A stretch of 64,000 bases of DNA from Arcobacter sp. F155 (GCF_004116455.1 NZ_PDJU01000005.1:1-64000); one strand, 5' to 3'. Numbered from the stretch's first letter, positions 32,570 through 41,876 are shown. Numbers and translations: made by a program. Notes: generated by a model not told the origin, from the letters alone.

Positions 32570-34673
32570 AAAAATAGAAGAAAGATTAAAAGAACTTTAT
32601 GAACAAAAAACTACTATAGAAAAAGAGATTGAAACTCTTGAAGCTATAGTAAATCAAAAAGAAAAAAAGAGTCTATCAAAAGATGAAAAGATAGAACTTT
32701 TTAAATCTCTATTTTTTGCTAGAACAGATATTTTTGCAAAAAAATGGACTAGTAAAGATGGCTCTAAACAAGCCTTTTATCCCTTAACTCAAACATTTAG
32801 AGGAAGTGACTACTTACCTCTAACAAACAATGAAGTTGAACTTCACTTAAGAGGAAAAGTTCAGCTAGCTTCATACTTAATAAATCAAACAAACAAAAGT
32901 AAATATATAGTTTTAGAGGTTTTAGAAAAAGATATCTCTAAGATATTAAAAACCTTTGCAAGTATAGATATTGAAGCACTTTTTGAATACAGCTCTTATA
33001 ACTCAATTTTAGTATGGGTATTTTTTGAAAAAGAGTTAGAAACAAAGTCTGCTAAAACTTTTGCTCAATATATTTTAAAAAAATCAAATATCTCTGCAAA
33101 GATTTTTCCCACAAAAGAGTTTGTAACAAATGGAAGTTTTGATGAACCAATAGAGTTACCACTTCATTTAAAATTTAGAGACTCAAATAAAACAGTATTT
33201 TTTGAGCCAAATTCTAAAGAAGTATATAAAGACCAATGGAAACTTTTACAAAATATCTCTAAAGTATCTGAAAAAACAGTTTTAAAATATAATGATTTTG
33301 AAAAGATTGATAAAACTGATTTAATGTTTGATGATATAGAGTTTCCTTTATTTAAACTAGAGATTAAGTTATATGACTATTTATATGTTCCAACACAAAA
33401 TTTATCAAGAAGTTTTATAAATAAACTAAAAGCCTTCGCATCTTTTGATAACCCACAAGTAAAAGTGCTGTTGAGTCTTAGAAAACCACTTTATAATACT
33501 CCAAGGGTAATAAAAAACTTTGAAGAAGATGAAAACTACTTAAAACTTCCAAGGGGACTTATTTATCAAATCTCAAAATATTTAGATGTAAATAAAGTTG
33601 ATTTTAAAATTGATGATAAAACATATTGTGAAGAGATAGAAACAAAAAAGGTTTTATTTGAACTAAGAACTGAACAGCAAGAAGCTATAGATAGAATGCT
33701 TAAAAAAAGGTTCTCTATTTGTGTAGCTCCTCCTGGTTTTGGTAAAACATTACTTGGTGCAAAAATGTTTGAACAAAGAGCTTGTTCTACTTTGATTATA
33801 GTAAATAAAAATATGCTTCTTGATCAGTGGCGAGATAGATTTGTTGAGTATTTTGATTATAAAAGAGCGGATATTGGCTTTTTAGGAAAGAGTAAAAATA
33901 AATTAAATGGAAAAATTGATGTTGCAACTATGCAAAGTCTTAAAAACTCTCCTGAGATTATAAATAACTACTCTTTTGTGATAGTAGATGAATGTCACCA
34001 TATCCCCGCTGTTACCTTTGAGCAGATAGTTAAACAGTTCTATGGAAAGTATATTTTAGGTCTTAGTGCAACACCTAAAAGAAAAGATGGATTAGACCCG
34101 ATTTTATTCCAACAGCTTGGTGATATCTCCTATGAATATAAAAAGAAAAAAACTTTTAATAATAAATTAGAGATAATACGAACAGACTTTATAAGTGAAG
34201 CAGATAATTATGCTACATTGATTAATGAATTATGTGTAGATGAAACAAGAAATGGGCTAATTATCGAGCAAATAAAGCTTCATCAAGACAGAAAGATTTT
34301 AATCTTAACAGATAGAATTGAACATATTAATGCTTTAGAAAAACTGCTTAAAAATGAACAAATAGATTATGTTTCTATTCATGGAAGTATGAGTAAAAAA
34401 GAGCAGAGTGAAAAGATTAAACTTGTTGAGTCTAAAAGTCTAATTTTAGCAACGACTTCATATTTTGGTGAAGGGATTGATTTCCCTCATTTAAATACGA
34501 TTATATTTGCTACACCGATTTCTTATTATGGAAGATTGATTCAATATTTAGGAAGAATAGGTAGAGGAAATCAAGAGTGTTTAGCTATTGATTTTCTTGA
34601 TAACAAAAATGCTATGCTTAATTCAGCTTATAAAAAAAGGCTTGAAGGATACAAGCAAATGCATTATTTATAA
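32559..34673 (+). CDS. SF2 helicase fused to a degenerate TOTE-type primase domain
   Basis: 704 residues from the ATG at 32559 (TTG at 32553 also possible). A short coiled coil leads into KIELFKSLFFARTDIFAKKW (about 43-62) and a region to about 215 that follows the archaeo-eukaryotic primase domain of TOTE conflict systems: YLPLTNNEVELHLRGK, VWVFFEKELETKSAKTFAQ. The helicase (about 375-700) is complete: Walker A APPGFGKT, DECHH, SATPKRKDG, YLGRIGRGNQ. In the primase part, the metal-binding DFD is replaced by LEV (about 117-119) and the catalytic His of the SGNGxH motif is Leu (EYSSYNSILVW, about 143-153), so primer synthesis is unlikely. The cellular role is unknown; repair or defence-related nucleic-acid unwinding is possible. 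Confidence 0.72.
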   Translation: MNHKKIEERLKELYEQKTTIEKEIETLEAIVNQKEKKSLSKDEKIELFKSLFFARTDIFAKKWTSKDGSKQAFYPLTQTFRGSDYLPLTNNEVELHLRGKVQLASYLINQTNKSKYIVLEVLEKDISKILKTFASIDIEALFEYSSYNSILVWVFFEKELETKSAKTFAQYILKKSNISAKIFPTKEFVTNGSFDEPIELPLHLKFRDSNKTVFFEPNSKEVYKDQWKLLQNISKVSEKTVLKYNDFEKIDKTDLMFDDIEFPLFKLEIKLYDYLYVPTQNLSRSFINKLKAFASFDNPQVKVLLSLRKPLYNTPRVIKNFEEDENYLKLPRGLIYQISKYLDVNKVDFKIDDKTYCEEIETKKVLFELRTEQQEAIDRMLKKRFSICVAPPGFGKTLLGAKMFEQRACSTLIIVNKNMLLDQWRDRFVEYFDYKRADIGFLGKSKNKLNGKIDVATMQSLKNSPEIINNYSFVIVDECHHIPAVTFEQIVKQFYGKYILGLSATPKRKDGLDPILFQQLGDISYEYKKKKTFNNKLEIIRTDFISEADNYATLINELCVDETRNGLIIEQIKLHQDRKILILTDRIEHINALEKLLKNEQIDYVSIHGSMSKKEQSEKIKLVESKSLILATTSYFGEGIDFPHLNTIIFATPISYYGRLIQYLGRIGRGNQECLAIDFLDNKNAMLNSAYKKRLEGYKQMHYL

Positions 34674-34685
34674 AAGAAGGAAGAG

Positions 34686-36323
34686 ATGTTAGGAATTATC
34701 GTTTGGACACTATTGATTGCAATAGTAGTTAATCTTATTTTAAAAAGATTCCATTTACCAACAATTATTGGTTATATTTTAACAGGTACAATCATTGCAT
34801 ATGTCTTTAATTTACATGCGGCTGTGAATAATCATGACTTAAAAGAGATTGCAGAGTTTGGTGTTGTATTTTTAATGTTTACAATTGGTTTAGAGTTCTC
34901 TTTAGAACATCTAAAAAGAATGAGAAAAGAGGTATTCTTTACTGGAACCTTACAAATAGTAGTTACAACAGCATTTGTTATATCTATTTGTATGTTGATT
35001 TTTGGTTTTGATTTTAGAACATCACTTATTATAGGTGCTGCTTTATCTCTATCTTCTACGGCAATTGTTTTAAAAACATATAATGAAAATAATGAAATTA
35101 AGAAAAGACATGGACAAAGAGTTCTTGGAATTTTAATTATGCAAGATATTGCAGTTATTCCAATCTTACTTATGATTTCATTGTTTGCTGCAGGTGATGA
35201 TAAAAGTATCACATCTTTAGTATTTGAGACAGTTGTTGCAGCTGGTATTTTACTTGCACTATTATATATAAGTGGTAAGTTTTTATTAGAACCATTTTTT
35301 GAACACGTTTCAAAATCAAAATCTGATGAACTATTTGTAGGTTCTGTTTTACTTGTAGCAATTGGAGCTTCATATTTAGCTCACTACTTTGGGTTTACTT
35401 ACTCTTTAGGAGCATTTGTTGCAGGTATGATGATTAGTGAGACTAAGTTTAAACATCAAGTTGAGGCTGACCTTACTCCATTTAGAAACTTATTATTAGG
35501 TGTTTTCTTTATTACTGTTGGTATGCAAATCAACTTTCAAATAATTGCAGACAATATTGTAATTATTTTAATTTTATTACCTATTTTAGTATCTTTAAAA
35601 TATTTAATTATCTACTTACTTGTAAGAATTGATGATACAAAAAGAGTTGCTTTTAAAACAGCTTTATCTTTAGTTCAAATTGGTGAGTTCTCATTGGCTA
35701 TTTTAGAGCTTGCTAGAAGTAGAAGTTTAATTGATCCAACATACTCACAGATACTTATAGTTACTATTGTTATCTCGATGATTTTAACTCCAATTATCTT
35801 AAAAAATATGTCATCAATTGCAGCGAAACTTTTAACAGAAGATACGTTAAAACTTCCAGAAACACACAATGTAGATAAAGATACAAAAGGTCATATTGTT
35901 GTATTAGGTTTCGGACACTTAGGTCAAGAGATTGCTCACAATCTAAGAGAAGATGGACATAATTATGTAATTATTGAGCATAACCTAAAATACTTTGAGA
36001 TGGGATATAAAGATAATGAACCTATCATCTTTGGAAATGCAGCTCATAAACATATCTTAGAGTCTGTAAATATTAAAGATGCTTGTGCGGTTATTGTAGC
36101 TATTGATAACCCAGAGAAGTTGCATCTTATTTGTGAAGTTATTGATGATTTAACTCACAACACAAAAACAATTGTTAAAGTAACTAGATTTAGTGAAAAG
36201 CAAGAGTTAGAGTCTTTACACTTAGAGCATATTATTGTTGAAGATGATGTTGTTGCACGTGCACTTGTTGATGAAACAAAAGAGTGTAGAGTTAATTTTA
36301 TAAAAGAGCAAAAAGAAGATTAA
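34686..36323 (+). CDS. Kef-type cation:proton antiporter with TrkA-N domain
   Basis: 545 residues. About 12 membrane helices (1-380) of the CPA2 family, with FGVVFLMFTIGLEFSLE and the ion-path Asp in MQDIAVIPIL, then a cytoplasmic Rossmann RCK domain (GHIVVLGFGHLGQEIAHNL, about 398-416). Members exchange K+ or Na+ for protons and respond to NAD(H) or glutathione adducts. AGGAAGAG precedes the ATG; 12 nt after the helicase gene. A terminator closes the run that began at yajC. Confidence 0.9.
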   Translation: MLGIIVWTLLIAIVVNLILKRFHLPTIIGYILTGTIIAYVFNLHAAVNNHDLKEIAEFGVVFLMFTIGLEFSLEHLKRMRKEVFFTGTLQIVVTTAFVISICMLIFGFDFRTSLIIGAALSLSSTAIVLKTYNENNEIKKRHGQRVLGILIMQDIAVIPILLMISLFAAGDDKSITSLVFETVVAAGILLALLYISGKFLLEPFFEHVSKSKSDELFVGSVLLVAIGASYLAHYFGFTYSLGAFVAGMMISETKFKHQVEADLTPFRNLLLGVFFITVGMQINFQIIADNIVIILILLPILVSLKYLIIYLLVRIDDTKRVAFKTALSLVQIGEFSLAILELARSRSLIDPTYSQILIVTIVISMILTPIILKNMSSIAAKLLTEDTLKLPETHNVDKDTKGHIVVLGFGHLGQEIAHNLREDGHNYVIIEHNLKYFEMGYKDNEPIIFGNAAHKHILESVNIKDACAVIVAIDNPEKLHLICEVIDDLTHNTKTIVKVTRFSEKQELESLHLEHIIVEDDVVARALVDETKECRVNFIKEQKED

Positions 36324-36348
36324 TAAAGTAGGAGAAATCCTACTTTAT
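36323..36348. terminator. Bidirectional terminator between antiporter and DUF4198 genes
   Basis: An 11-bp perfect stem ATAAAGTAGGA / TCCTACTTTAT with a GAAA loop lies between convergent genes; T-rich on both strands. It covers both stop codon regions. Confidence 0.8.
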
Positions 36349-37152
36349 ATTTATTGTTGCACTTGCTGTATCAGAAACCGTGATTCCCTCAACTTCTTTT
36401 TTATTTTTAACAGTAAACATCCACTGACCAAAGTTAGTTAATACAAACTTTGCTTTCCCTTTTCTAACATTTGCAAATAGGGCATTATCATTTTTTGCTA
36501 AGGCACTTTTAGCAGTAACATATCCACTTTCTAAAGCTTTACCTTTATATAAAACATCAAAAGTTATAGTATCTCCAATATGAAGTTTAGAAATATCATT
36601 TGTAGGAATTAGTTCTAACTCATGTCCCACTGCTTTTGGTTCAGACCAAGATTTATTTACAAAATATGTTTTAGCATATGTTGTATTTTGAATTGTTTCT
36701 AATACCTCTTTTAGATTTCTAATTTTATCTTTTGATTTTGTAGTAAATCTTTTATTGTCATTTTTATCAAGATATCTAATTAGTGTTTTTGTTTTAGTAG
36801 CTAAACTAGCACTGTATGTACCTTCTTTTGACTCTTTTTTGAAAGATATTTTTTGCATAGCAAGGTTACTATCTACTATATTTAGATTATCTTTATTATA
36901 AATCTCTTCTAAACCTCTTTGTGGTTTTTTTAAAGCAATTGCTTTTCCAGAAGGTGTAATTAAATCAAAAGATTTTAGTTCCACTCTATCTGAAATAGAG
37001 TCTTCAATTGTTGGATTATGTCCTGTTCCTAATCCTACTGTTACAAGTTTAGCTCCATGAGATGATGCCTCAAATGAGTTAAGCCAAAGTCCATGGGCAA
37101 AAACAGTTGAAGTTGTTATTGCCCCTGCTAGTAATAGTTTTGAAAGTTTCAT
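36340..37152 (-). CDS. DUF4198 periplasmic protein of the iron-uptake operon
   Basis: 270 residues. Signal peptide with cleavage near TVFAHGLWL; the mature protein begins HGLWLNSFE, the usual HxxWL start of DUF4198 proteins, and continues as beta-rich domains (DTITFDVLYKGKAL, FVLTNFGQWMFTVKNK). The N-terminal His suggests metal binding; relatives sit beside nickel, cobalt or iron TonB receptors. Last gene of a five-gene minus-strand run headed by a TonB-dependent receptor. AAGGA precedes the ATG. Confidence 0.82.
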   Translation of the reverse strand: MKLSKLLLAGAITTSTVFAHGLWLNSFEASSHGAKLVTVGLGTGHNPTIEDSISDRVELKSFDLITPSGKAIALKKPQRGLEEIYNKDNLNIVDSNLAMQKISFKKESKEGTYSASLATKTKTLIRYLDKNDNKRFTTKSKDKIRNLKEVLETIQNTTYAKTYFVNKSWSEPKAVGHELELIPTNDISKLHIGDTITFDVLYKGKALESGYVTAKSALAKNDNALFANVRKGKAKFVLTNFGQWMFTVKNKKEVEGITVSDTASATINIK

Positions 37153-37163
37153 TTTTTTTCCTT

Positions 37164-37484
37164 TTATAAAAAATTTAATATCAATGTTAAAACAAAAAGT
37201 AAAACAGATATTTTGATGATTAGATAAGGTTTATATGTGTACATAAAGGCAATAAAAATTGCAACAATAGTTAATAAACCTATAAAATAAGTTATTCCTA
37301 GTGAAATACCAATTGTTTTAATAAAAACAATAAAAGAGATAATCAAAAAGATACAGCCTAGTATTTTCATGAAAAGTTTTGTGTTTTTATTTACTGCTTT
37401 TTTTATTACTTGTTTATAATGCTTTTCTAAAGAAAAAGAGAACAGTAACATTCCAAGATAAGTTAAAAATGAAGCAAGAAACAT
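37164..37484 (-). CDS. DUF3325-like small membrane protein
   Basis: 106 residues with about three to four membrane helices (MFLASFLTYLGMLLFSFSLE; FMKILGCIFLIISFIVFIKTIG; LGITYFIGLLTIVAIFIAFMY; a hydrophobic C-terminus). DUF3325 proteins accompany PepSY membrane proteins and DUF3649 proteins in siderophore-uptake operons; function unknown. The assignment rests on size, topology and context. Starts at the stop of the PepSY gene. Confidence 0.7.
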   Translation of the reverse strand: MFLASFLTYLGMLLFSFSLEKHYKQVIKKAVNKNTKLFMKILGCIFLIISFIVFIKTIGISLGITYFIGLLTIVAIFIAFMYTYKPYLIIKISVLLFVLTLILNFL

Positions 37485-39205
37485 TATGCCGTTCTCCTTT
37501 CTTTTCTAATTAAAATAAATCTTATTAATAGACAAACTAAAGCCATAAAGATAAAGAAAATATCAAAATATATAAAGATAGAATCTCTAGTGAAAATTTC
37601 TAGAAAGGAGTCTAAAACTGTGATTGCATTTATAACTGGTAAAGATAAAAATAAAACAGCAGTTAATAAAAGCTGTTCTTTCCAAGCTTTGCTTGTATCT
37701 CTTAAAAAAGCATAAATATAAGAGAAAAGCCAAGCTAAGAAGAAGGCATTTATTTCTAGGTCTCTTCTATTTACTTCATCAATAGACATAACTCTATTTG
37801 CTATAAAATAAACAGCAAGACCAAGCATTATTCCAACTATAGTTCCAAGGTTCAATTTCTCAACAAGCCAAAAGCCAAAACTTTTTTTAATAGCATTTTT
37901 CTTTTTTCTTTTTTGTGTCCATAATATAAGACCAGTTCCAACAAGAACAACTCCTAATATTCCAGAAACAAAGAAAACAAATCTAAGTGTAGAATCTGCA
38001 AATTTTGCTTCATGTAAAGCTCTTAATGCAGTACTTGTATTTAGAACATTACTTTCTAAAGAGGGTAAGATAGAACTATCAAGTAAAGTCAAACTCTTAG
38101 CATCATAAGTAGCTACTTCTCTTTGCATCTTGTAGTTAAATAGTGTTGTTGCAACCCTTGGGCTAACTTCAACAATAGGGTTTTTATTTTTCTCTTTTAT
38201 AATTGTAAAAGAGCCAATATTATTAGGCCAGATTTCATTAGCTTTTTTTATGATTGAGTTTAAAGTCTCTTTTGTAATAATATTTTTAGTCTCTATATAT
38301 TCATACTTATGAAGCTGTCTATTTGCATTTGTTAAAGCAAGTCTTTTAGCGCTATTATTTGTGTTCTTAGCTTGTCTTAGTGCGTTAGAGTTTATAGCAC
38401 TATAGATATTTACTTTATTTTCCACTTCCTTGTTTTGAAGAATAACTCTTTTAGTTTCAATCTCTTTATTATCTACACTATAAAGTTTGATGTATTCTTG
38501 TTTATAAGCTCTGTAGTTGTCTCCAAAGTATGCTTTTATTCCCCATGGCATTATTGTTCCAGTTAAAAGAATCAATCCTGAGTAAGTAATCATAATCAAA
38601 AATGGTAAAGCAGCAACAGCAGGAAGAATATGAGCATCCATCCAACCTCTTGTATTGTTTTTAGGTCTAAATGTAAAGATATCTTTGAAGATTCTTTTAT
38701 GAATTAGGATTCCTGTGATAATTGCAACAAACATTGACATAGTTGCAATGGCTACAATCCATCTACCTACACTTCTAGGAACTTCATAAAGTTCAAAGTG
38801 GAATCTATATAAAAAATTACCACCTGCTGTTTTAGTAGTCTCTTCTATTTTTTCACCACTACTTGCATCATAATAAGTAGGTGGAACTCTTCTTTTTCTT
38901 TTGTTTGTTTGTTCTTTTTTGTCTGAGTTTTCAACTCTTACTGCTAATAAGTTACTTCTACTATTTGGTAGAGTTATACTTACTTTATCATTTCTTTCAA
39001 TCTTTTCTATCGCTTTGTTAATTGCAATATCTAAAGTCTTATCACTTTGTTTTGATTTGTGAAACTCTGGTTGCATCCATAATGTGATTTCATTTTTATA
39101 GTATGCACTTGTTCCTGTTACAAAAATAGCAAATAAAAGCCAACCTACAATTAAACCACTGTAAGTATGAAGCCATCTCATTGTTTCATTAAAGTTCTCT
39201 TTCAT
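37484..39205 (-). CDS. PepSY-associated membrane protein (siderophore operon reductase-like)
   Basis: 573 residues from the ATG at 39205 (AAAAGGA 5 nt upstream); a frame extending 9 codons further would overlap the preceding gene. Helix 1 with MRWLHTYSGLIVGWLLFAIFV, a PepSY-type periplasmic region, RFHFELYEVPRSVGRWIVAI, HKRIFKDIFTFRPKN, and DAHILPAVAALPFLIMITYSG, followed by four C-terminal helices. Conserved histidines in the helices suggest heme binding; such proteins are proposed to reduce ferric iron or siderophores. Two bases separate it from the DUF3649 stop. Confidence 0.83.
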   Translation of the reverse strand: MKENFNETMRWLHTYSGLIVGWLLFAIFVTGTSAYYKNEITLWMQPEFHKSKQSDKTLDIAINKAIEKIERNDKVSITLPNSRSNLLAVRVENSDKKEQTNKRKRRVPPTYYDASSGEKIEETTKTAGGNFLYRFHFELYEVPRSVGRWIVAIATMSMFVAIITGILIHKRIFKDIFTFRPKNNTRGWMDAHILPAVAALPFLIMITYSGLILLTGTIMPWGIKAYFGDNYRAYKQEYIKLYSVDNKEIETKRVILQNKEVENKVNIYSAINSNALRQAKNTNNSAKRLALTNANRQLHKYEYIETKNIITKETLNSIIKKANEIWPNNIGSFTIIKEKNKNPIVEVSPRVATTLFNYKMQREVATYDAKSLTLLDSSILPSLESNVLNTSTALRALHEAKFADSTLRFVFFVSGILGVVLVGTGLILWTQKRKKKNAIKKSFGFWLVEKLNLGTIVGIMLGLAVYFIANRVMSIDEVNRRDLEINAFFLAWLFSYIYAFLRDTSKAWKEQLLLTAVLFLSLPVINAITVLDSFLEIFTRDSIFIYFDIFFIFMALVCLLIRFILIRKERRTA

Positions 39206-39207
39206 GG

Positions 39208-39471
39208 CTATCCTTTTATTCCAGCAAGACAAATATTTATTAAATAAAGATTTGCACTAATTAGGCTAAGTTGTATAATTAAACTTTTTAATTTGATATT
39301 GCTATATGAGTAGATAATAAATCCTAACCAAACAAGAAAGGAAATCATTGTTGCAAAAGAGATTGCTTCAATTTTATTTGAAAAAGGTAGTGTAAGGCTT
39401 AAAGTCACAGTAAGCAAGGAGGCTAATAAAAATCCCCCAGCACATGCAGTTATTAATCTAAGTATATTCAT
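39208..39471 (-). CDS. DUF3649-like small membrane protein
   Basis: 87 residues, three membrane helices. The opening ITACAGGFLLASLLTVTLSLTL with a small-residue helix, then ISFLVWLGFIIYSYS, matches the DUF3649 (iron uptake-associated) pattern: found between TonB receptor and PepSY genes. No function known. Located 78 nt after the receptor, beyond an intercistronic hairpin. Confidence 0.72.
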   Translation of the reverse strand: MNILRLITACAGGFLLASLLTVTLSLTLPFSNKIEAISFATMISFLVWLGFIIYSYSNIKLKSLIIQLSLISANLYLINICLAGIKG

Positions 39472-39498
39472 TTTGATTCCATTATTTTAATGATAGTA

Positions 39499-39540
39499 TT
39501 AATGCCCAAGTCAAAAATTCGCAAAAGACTTGAGCATTAA
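39499..39540 (-). terminator. Intercistronic hairpin between TonB receptor and downstream iron genes
   Basis: TTAATGC-C-CAAGTC (39499-39512) pairs with GACTTG-A-GCATTAA (39527-39540): 13 pairs with one mismatch, 14-nt loop. On the minus strand no strong T-run follows, so partial termination or RNA stabilisation is more likely than a full stop; it would keep receptor expression above that of the four downstream genes. Confidence 0.55.
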
Positions 39541-39549
39541 AAATTTGTT

Positions 39550-41748
39550 TTAGAATTTAATATTTAGACTTAACCAAAGCTCTCTTCTTTTTTGAGCAAG
39601 GTTATAAGAATAAGTTTCTTCTTGAAGACCAGATGTTGAATCTTCATAGCTAACAGTTTCGGTAAAATCTTTGTCAAGCAAGTTATTAATTCTTGCATTA
39701 AAAGTAACGTCTTTTGAAACCTTATAAGAAGTTCCTAAATCAAGTACATGGTAATCTTTATAGTAATCAAAATCTTCTTCATTTACAGGACTAAATCCTC
39801 TTGAACCAGCACCACCTCTCCATCTATCTTTTTCTCCAGACATAGTTAAGTAGTTATTCCATTTAGGCGTTGTTTGCCAATCTAAAGTTAAGCTATAAAG
39901 ATGTTTTGCACTTGATGTTAGTGGATCCCCAGTATCTTCTCTTTCTGAATCAGTATAAGTATAGTTTGCTTTAATTGCTAAATTATCTAAAAGTTGATAT
40001 TTACCAGCAATTTCAATACCTTTAATCTCTGCATTATCGATATTTTGCATTTGACCTGAAACTACTCTAAAACCACTCCATTCAGCTGGAACATCTACTT
40101 CTTCTGTACTTCTTTCAATTTTATCTTTGAAATCATTTTTAAAGAATGTAATATTAAAGTTATGACCTCTTTCATGCTCAAAGTACGCTGCAATTTCTGT
40201 ATTGATACTTTCTTCAGGTTTTAAATCAGGGTTTCCAAACCAAGGTCTAGTACCTTGTCCTCCAAACCCAGTAACACCTTCATAAAGGTCAGTAGTCTTA
40301 GGCGTTTTATATCCTGTCGCAACTCCACCTTTGAATGTCCATCTTGGAAGAGGGTTATATACTAAATATGCCCTTGGACTAACATGGCTTCCAAATGTTT
40401 CATGGTCGTCATATCTAATTCCAGTAGTAAGAGTTAAATCGTTAAGAATTGACCAACTATCTTCTGCAAATAACGCCCATTGATCATATGAACTAATTAC
40501 TCCTGAATCAGTTGTAGAAGAGCTTGTCATTCCAAATACTCCATCTTCAACTTCTGCTTGAACATATTGTGCTCCAACTACAACAAAGTGATTGTCAAAA
40601 GGCATTTCAAGTTTTGCATCATAAGTTGTTGTTTCAGATTTTAATGTTCTTTCTGGTCTTGGCATGAAGCTTGCAAAAACAGGATCAGCTAATGCTGCAT
40701 CTAAGTCTGCCCATCCTCCTTTATTGTCTTCAATATATCTTCTTTCTGAAGCATTTAGAGGAAGACTTCTACCAAGATTTTCAGATTTAATATGATGAAT
40801 TCCTACTGTACTTTTACCAATATCCCAAAATGCTTCATAAGTTAGAGCATACTGTTCTCTTTCCATTCTTTGAATCTCGTCATACCCAACTCTTTGGTCG
40901 TTATATAAAGTTTCATAAGTATCAATAGTTCCTACTTGACCCTCACTATTATCATATTTTTGTCTCATAATGTCATAATCAAGTCTAATAGTATGTTTAT
41001 CATTTGGTGTAAAAACTAAACCAGTCCCAAGTGACCAATTTTGGTTATCCATAGTTTTTCCAGCACCACCAAAAGTAGACCCTGAACTTGTTTCTGGATT
41101 AGACTCTTCTTTATCGTAATAACTACCTCTTAAACTAAGACCTAATTTGTCTTTGATTAATGGTCCCATTATAGAGAAATCAGTTGTTTTATCATTTCCA
41201 AATTGACTATCACTTTGTAATGTTTGACTTTGTGTGAAAGAACCAACCCATTTGTCAGTAACTTTTTTTGTAATAATATTAACAACACCACCCATTGCAT
41301 CAGCACCATAAAGTGTACTCATTGGTCCTCTTACCACTTCAATTCTTTCAATAGCTTCTAGTGGTGGTAAATTTGCATTTTGGAAACCACCAAAGTTATT
41401 TGGGTAGATATCTCCATTATTATTTTGTTTTTTACCATCAATTAATATTAAAGTGTAGTCTCCACCCATTCCTCTAATACTAATACTTCCTTGACCTGAT
41501 TTATCTCTTGTTTCTCCAATGTCAACACCTTCGATATCTTTCATTGCATCTAAAAGATTAGTGTATGGTTTCTTATGTAAATCTTCTTGTGAGATTACAG
41601 AGATACTTGCAGGAGCTGTTACAAGCTTTTGTTCAAATCCACTAGCACTAGTTACAGTGATGTCCCCAAGGTTTGACTCATTTGCATATAGATTACTCAA
41701 TGTTGTAATTGCTACTAATGAAAGTAAACTTTTTCTTTTTATATTCAT
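39550..41748 (-). CDS. TonB-dependent outer-membrane receptor, siderophore type
   Basis: 732 residues. Signal peptide (cleavage near LYANE), TonB box GDITVTSASG, plug domain (about 40-155: LLDAMKDIEGVDIGETRDK, SIRGMGGDYTLILIDGK, IERIEVVRGPMSTLYGADAM) and a 22-strand barrel ending in Phe (LSLNIKF). The plug is of the catecholate FepA/CfrA type, so ferric enterobactin-like siderophores are a good guess. Heads the operon with DUF3649, PepSY, DUF3325 and DUF4198 genes. The promoter region is shared with a divergent two-component system and holds a Fur-box-like palindrome. AAGGA before the ATG. Confidence 0.9.
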   Translation of the reverse strand: MNIKRKSLLSLVAITTLSNLYANESNLGDITVTSASGFEQKLVTAPASISVISQEDLHKKPYTNLLDAMKDIEGVDIGETRDKSGQGSISIRGMGGDYTLILIDGKKQNNNGDIYPNNFGGFQNANLPPLEAIERIEVVRGPMSTLYGADAMGGVVNIITKKVTDKWVGSFTQSQTLQSDSQFGNDKTTDFSIMGPLIKDKLGLSLRGSYYDKEESNPETSSGSTFGGAGKTMDNQNWSLGTGLVFTPNDKHTIRLDYDIMRQKYDNSEGQVGTIDTYETLYNDQRVGYDEIQRMEREQYALTYEAFWDIGKSTVGIHHIKSENLGRSLPLNASERRYIEDNKGGWADLDAALADPVFASFMPRPERTLKSETTTYDAKLEMPFDNHFVVVGAQYVQAEVEDGVFGMTSSSTTDSGVISSYDQWALFAEDSWSILNDLTLTTGIRYDDHETFGSHVSPRAYLVYNPLPRWTFKGGVATGYKTPKTTDLYEGVTGFGGQGTRPWFGNPDLKPEESINTEIAAYFEHERGHNFNITFFKNDFKDKIERSTEEVDVPAEWSGFRVVSGQMQNIDNAEIKGIEIAGKYQLLDNLAIKANYTYTDSEREDTGDPLTSSAKHLYSLTLDWQTTPKWNNYLTMSGEKDRWRGGAGSRGFSPVNEEDFDYYKDYHVLDLGTSYKVSKDVTFNARINNLLDKDFTETVSYEDSTSGLQEETYSYNLAQKRRELWLSLNIKF

Positions 41749-41777
41749 TTTAATCCTTGTGTAAAAAATTAGTAAAC

Positions 41778-41785
41778 GTATTGTA
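41778..41785 (-). promoter_or_regulatory. TonB receptor promoter -10 box
   Basis: Minus-strand TACAAT (41780-41785) within the left arm of a 12-bp inverted repeat; predicted leader about 25 nt with AAGGA. Confidence 0.5.
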
Positions 41786-41803
41786 TTGATTAAAAATGAT
41801 GTA

Positions 41804-41839
41804 AAAATGATATTTTGATAATTGCTATCAAAATCATTT
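41804..41839. promoter_or_regulatory. Central palindrome, Fur-box-like operator
   Basis: AAATGAT-A-TTTTGATA (left arm, ending 41820) and TATCAAAATCATTT (right arm, 41826-41839) flank ATTGC; the core TTGATA-N5-TATCAA is symmetric and resembles GATAAT-type Fur sites. It lies between the two divergent -10 boxes, over both -35 regions, so one protein bound here could control both operons. Confidence 0.5.
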
Positions 41840-41864
41840 GTAAAAGTAAGATTTAATTAATTTT

Positions 41865-41876
41865 TCAATACAATAC
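41865..41876 (+). promoter_or_regulatory. Response-regulator gene promoter, mirror image of the TonB promoter
   Basis: TCAATACAATAC is the exact reverse complement of 41778-41789; its TACAAT (41869-41874) lies 42 nt before the GTG at 41917. Confidence 0.5.

Noticed and set aside
32832-33160. Functional replication primase
   Set aside because: The metal-binding acidic pair and catalytic His expected for this primase family are absent, so primer synthesis is unlikely.
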